Source: Planctomycetaceae bacterium (GTDB taxonomy: Bacteria > Planctomycetota > Planctomycetia > Pirellulales > PNKZ01). From it: a DNA stretch of 64,000 nucleotides. Made by a program: the position numbers and the translations under genes. The stretch spans positions 186,001-250,000 of the forward strand of contig JAEUIN010000273.1 of NCBI GenBank assembly GCA_016793115.1, given 5' to 3'. Position 1 is the stretch's first letter. Each line of letters opens with the position of its first letter. Of the stretch, positions 61,819 through 64,000 are shown piece by piece. The notes beneath the pieces were generated by a model, which saw only the letters and a program-made list of their open reading frames with translations, searched no databases and was not told the DNA's origin.

Positions 61819-64000
61819 ATGACGAGGCCCACGCGTTCGCAAATCGACGTCACGGATTGCGATCGTGAGCCGATATGGATTCCCGGAAGCATTCAGCCCC
61901 ATGGGTTTTTGTTGGTGCTGGAAGAACCGTCGTTCCAGGTCGTTCAAGCGGCCGTCGATACGACCAGCTTCCTTCAAGGCGTCGATCCGCTGGGCAAAAC
62001 TCTCGATGAAATCTTCGGCCCAAAGCTGGGTCGTCAATTGGCGATGGATTTGGGGCACGATGCCTACAGCGACACGCCTCGCCAGTTGAGAACTTTCCAA
62101 CTTGCCGGCGATCTCGAACTTCGCGCAATTGCCCATCGGCATCAGGGCCGGCTCATCGTCGAATTCGAAAAAACAACTTCGGCGGCCGAGGCGGAATTCG
62201 TCAACCTGTATTCGATGTCGACGCGCTTCGTCGGCGCGCTGCAATCGGCGGTCGACGTCGCCGAACTGCAGTCGATCGCGGCCGAAGAAGTACGCAAGCT
62301 CACTGGGTTTGATCGGGTTCTTGTGTATCAATTCGACGATGAATGGAACGGCACGGTCGTCGCCGAATCGCGTAACGAACGTCTTCCTTCTTATATGGGC
62401 CTGCGATTCCCGGCGAGCGATATCCCGGCGCAGGCGCGCGATCTCTATCGCTTGAATCGGCTGCGCATGATCGTGACGGCCGATTACCGGCCCGTACCGT
62501 TGACGCCGGCCGTCGACCCGGCGACGGGCAAACCGCTCGACATGAGCTATTGCGTGTTGCGCAGCGTCTCGCCGGTTCATTTGGAATACATGCGCAACAT
62601 GGGCACGGCGGCATCGATGTCGATCTCCGTGATCGACCGAGGCAGACTGTGGGGACTAATCTCCTGTCACCATGCCGAACCGCGACTCGTACCGTTCGTG
62701 GTTCGTAGCGCGTGCGACTTCATCGGCCAAGTGCTGGGACTGCAGATCCAATCGCGCATGCGTTCTGCCGATGCGGAGCAACGCCTGCGGCTGAGATCGA
62801 AAGAGTCGCGATTACTGACCGCCATGGCGGCGTCGGACGACTATCGAGTCGGGCTCATTACCGAGGCGGACGACCTTTTGGCCATCGCCTCGGCCCAGGG
62901 GGCGGCCGTCGTAACCGAAGACAAACTGCTCACGGTCGGAGCTACGCCGGGCGAAGCGGAGATTCGCCGCATCGTAGGTTGGCTCGCGCAAGACGTCCGT
63001 CGAGAAGTCTTCACTTCATCGCAACTTCCGGAAGAAGCGCCTCAACTGAATGCGAACGTCGCCGGTCTGGCGGCCATCGCAATTTCAAAACTGCATCGGA
63101 GCTATGTGCTGTGGTTCCGCTCCGAATTCGCAACGATCGTCACTTGGGCCGGCGATCCGCGTAAATCGACGTCTTCGGAGCCCGGCGATTCGTATTTGCA
63201 TCCGCGCAAATCGTTCGAACGCTGGATTGAGACCGTCCGCGGGCGTTCCTTGCCGTTCAGCGACGTCGAGATCGAAATGCTCGTCGAGTTGCGCAACTCG
63301 ATCCTCGGGATTGTTCTTCGCACTGCGGAAGAGATGGCGGATCTCACTGCGGAACTGCGGCGCAGCAACCAAGAACTGGAAGCCTTCAGCTACTCGGTTT
63401 CTCATGATTTACGAGCACCGTTTCGGCACATCGTCGGCTACTCCGAATTGCTGCGCGAACGAGCTCAATCGCGCCTCACGCCGGACGATAAACGGCATTT
63501 AGCGATCATCGCCGAGTCGGCGCAAACGGCCGGCCAACTGGTCGATAATCTTCTCGCCTTTTCCCGCATGGGGCGAGCAAGACTTGAGCGGAGATTGGTC
63601 GACCTGAACTTGGTGCTAGCCGAAGCCCGTGACGATGTGATGCTCGACGCCAAGGGGCGAGCGGTTCGATGGGAAATCGCTGAATTGCCCGAGGTTTACG
63701 TCGATCCGGCGATGCTTCGCTCTGCGGTACACAATTTGCTTTCGAATGCGTTGAAGTTTACCCGCCATCGCGCGGAAGCAGTTGTGCGCGTCGAAGCGTG
63801 GGATACGTCCGACGAGCACGTGATTGCAGTGCGCGACAACGGCGTCGGCTTCGATATGGCGTACGTCGACAAACTCTTCGGCGTGTTCCAACGTATGCAT
63901 CGAATGGAAGACTATGAAGGTACGGGCATTGGATTGGCCAATGTCCGCAGAATCATTTCGCGCCACGGCGGACGCACCTGGGCGGAAGGGGAACCGGACC
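61819..64000 (+). CDS. Bacteriophytochrome histidine kinase, 3' end cut by window edge
   Basis: At least 727 residues of a red/far-red light sensor kinase, nearly complete. N-terminal Cys14 (DVTDCDREPIWIPG) is the biliverdin-attachment position. Then follow PAS, GAF (PASDIPAQARDLYRL with D201), conserved H254 (VSPVHLEYMRNMG) and H284 (ISCHHAEP), matching the bacteriophytochrome D207/H260/H290 set with a constant offset of 6, and PHY with the PRxSF tongue (HPRKSFERW). HisKA has H529 (SYSVSHDLRAPFRHI), and the HATPase has NLLSNALKF and GTGIGLANVRRII. GGAGAGAAG lies 8 bases before ATG 61819. No response regulator is visible before the edge; one may follow. I identified it directly from the sequence because it runs off the edge. 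Confidence 0.95.
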   Translation, partial: MTRPTRSQIDVTDCDREPIWIPGSIQPHGFLLVLEEPSFQVVQAAVDTTSFLQGVDPLGKTLDEIFGPKLGRQLAMDLGHDAYSDTPRQLRTFQLAGDLELRAIAHRHQGRLIVEFEKTTSAAEAEFVNLYSMSTRFVGALQSAVDVAELQSIAAEEVRKLTGFDRVLVYQFDDEWNGTVVAESRNERLPSYMGLRFPASDIPAQARDLYRLNRLRMIVTADYRPVPLTPAVDPATGKPLDMSYCVLRSVSPVHLEYMRNMGTAASMSISVIDRGRLWGLISCHHAEPRLVPFVVRSACDFIGQVLGLQIQSRMRSADAEQRLRLRSKESRLLTAMAASDDYRVGLITEADDLLAIASAQGAAVVTEDKLLTVGATPGEAEIRRIVGWLAQDVRREVFTSSQLPEEAPQLNANVAGLAAIAISKLHRSYVLWFRSEFATIVTWAGDPRKSTSSEPGDSYLHPRKSFERWIETVRGRSLPFSDVEIEMLVELRNSILGIVLRTAEEMADLTAELRRSNQELEAFSYSVSHDLRAPFRHIVGYSELLRERAQSRLTPDDKRHLAIIAESAQTAGQLVDNLLAFSRMGRARLERRLVDLNLVLAEARDDVMLDAKGRAVRWEIAELPEVYVDPAMLRSAVHNLLSNALKFTRHRAEAVVRVEAWDTSDEHVIAVRDNGVGFDMAYVDKLFGVFQRMHRMEDYEGTGIGLANVRRIISRHGGRTWAEGEPD

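Noticed and set aside
61723-62580. A 285-residue minus-strand frame at the start of the phytochrome gene
   Set aside because: The plus strand encodes a complete PAS-GAF with all chromophore residues; the minus frame is its shadow.

Overview
The window looks like a chromosomal segment of a planctomycete, probably of the Pirellula/Blastopirellula type. By eye it is GC-rich. It carries formylglycine-type sulfatases, several secreted Gfo/Idh/MocA and hydrolase proteins with twin-arginine signals, a giant autotransporter-repeat protein with a PEP-CTERM tail, transglutaminase-like secreted proteins and many conserved but unnamed large proteins. I see no phage, IS element, CRISPR array or conjugation gene. 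Genes are packed tightly, with many convergent pairs separated by fewer than 30 bases.

Layout. 1-4.6 kb: an unknown gene running off the left edge, divergent from a haem pair made of a fused uroporphyrinogen-III synthase/uroporphyrinogen decarboxylase and protoporphyrinogen oxidase. 4.6-10.3 kb: a 1892-residue PEP-CTERM beta-repeat surface protein. 10.8-17.1 kb: LOG-family protein, orphan ParA, NagB, SppA-type protease, a TIM-barrel epimerase-like protein and a transglutaminase-like protein. 17.3-24.3 kb: sulfatase, second transglutaminase-like protein, an operon of Gfo/Idh oxidoreductase, amidohydrolase and CDGSH iron-sulfur protein, an unknown protein and a thioredoxin. 24.3-36.9 kb: catabolic/secreted functions, namely a CBM9-like/sugar dehydrogenase/dihaem fusion, HEAT-like protein, Asp-box sialidase-like protein, FMN alpha-hydroxyacid oxidase, RraA-like protein, a second sulfatase, SDR, sulfotransferase and PQQ-repeat propeller. 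37.1-42.9 kb: two unknown genes, a 1326-residue protein and a coiled-coil protein with a nuclease-like C-terminal domain; this is the best candidate for an undescribed system. 43-53 kb: two related class IV aminotransferases, dienelactone hydrolase, groEL/groES, a secreted unknown protein, an unusual tRNA-Cys gene with its own hairpin leader and terminator, a Gfo/Idh oxidoreductase and LysA. 53-64 kb: VanZ-like protein with an Arg-rich tail, a hybrid histidine kinase with an ethylene-receptor-type sensor, a methyltransferase, a TMTC-like membrane/TPR protein, a dimethylformamidase-like secreted protein, and a bacteriophytochrome kinase cut by the right edge.

How the genes fit together. The haem pair carries consecutive late steps, although coproporphyrinogen oxidation is not in the window. 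The sulfatases, sulfotransferase, sialidase-like protein, sugar dehydrogenase, alpha-hydroxyacid oxidase and SDR fit processing of sulfated or acidic polysaccharides. The two sensor kinases suggest light and small-molecule sensing. Starts were chosen by ribosome-binding sites and family length. Two real genes, at 1-980 (minus) and 61819-64000 (plus), are open at the window edges.
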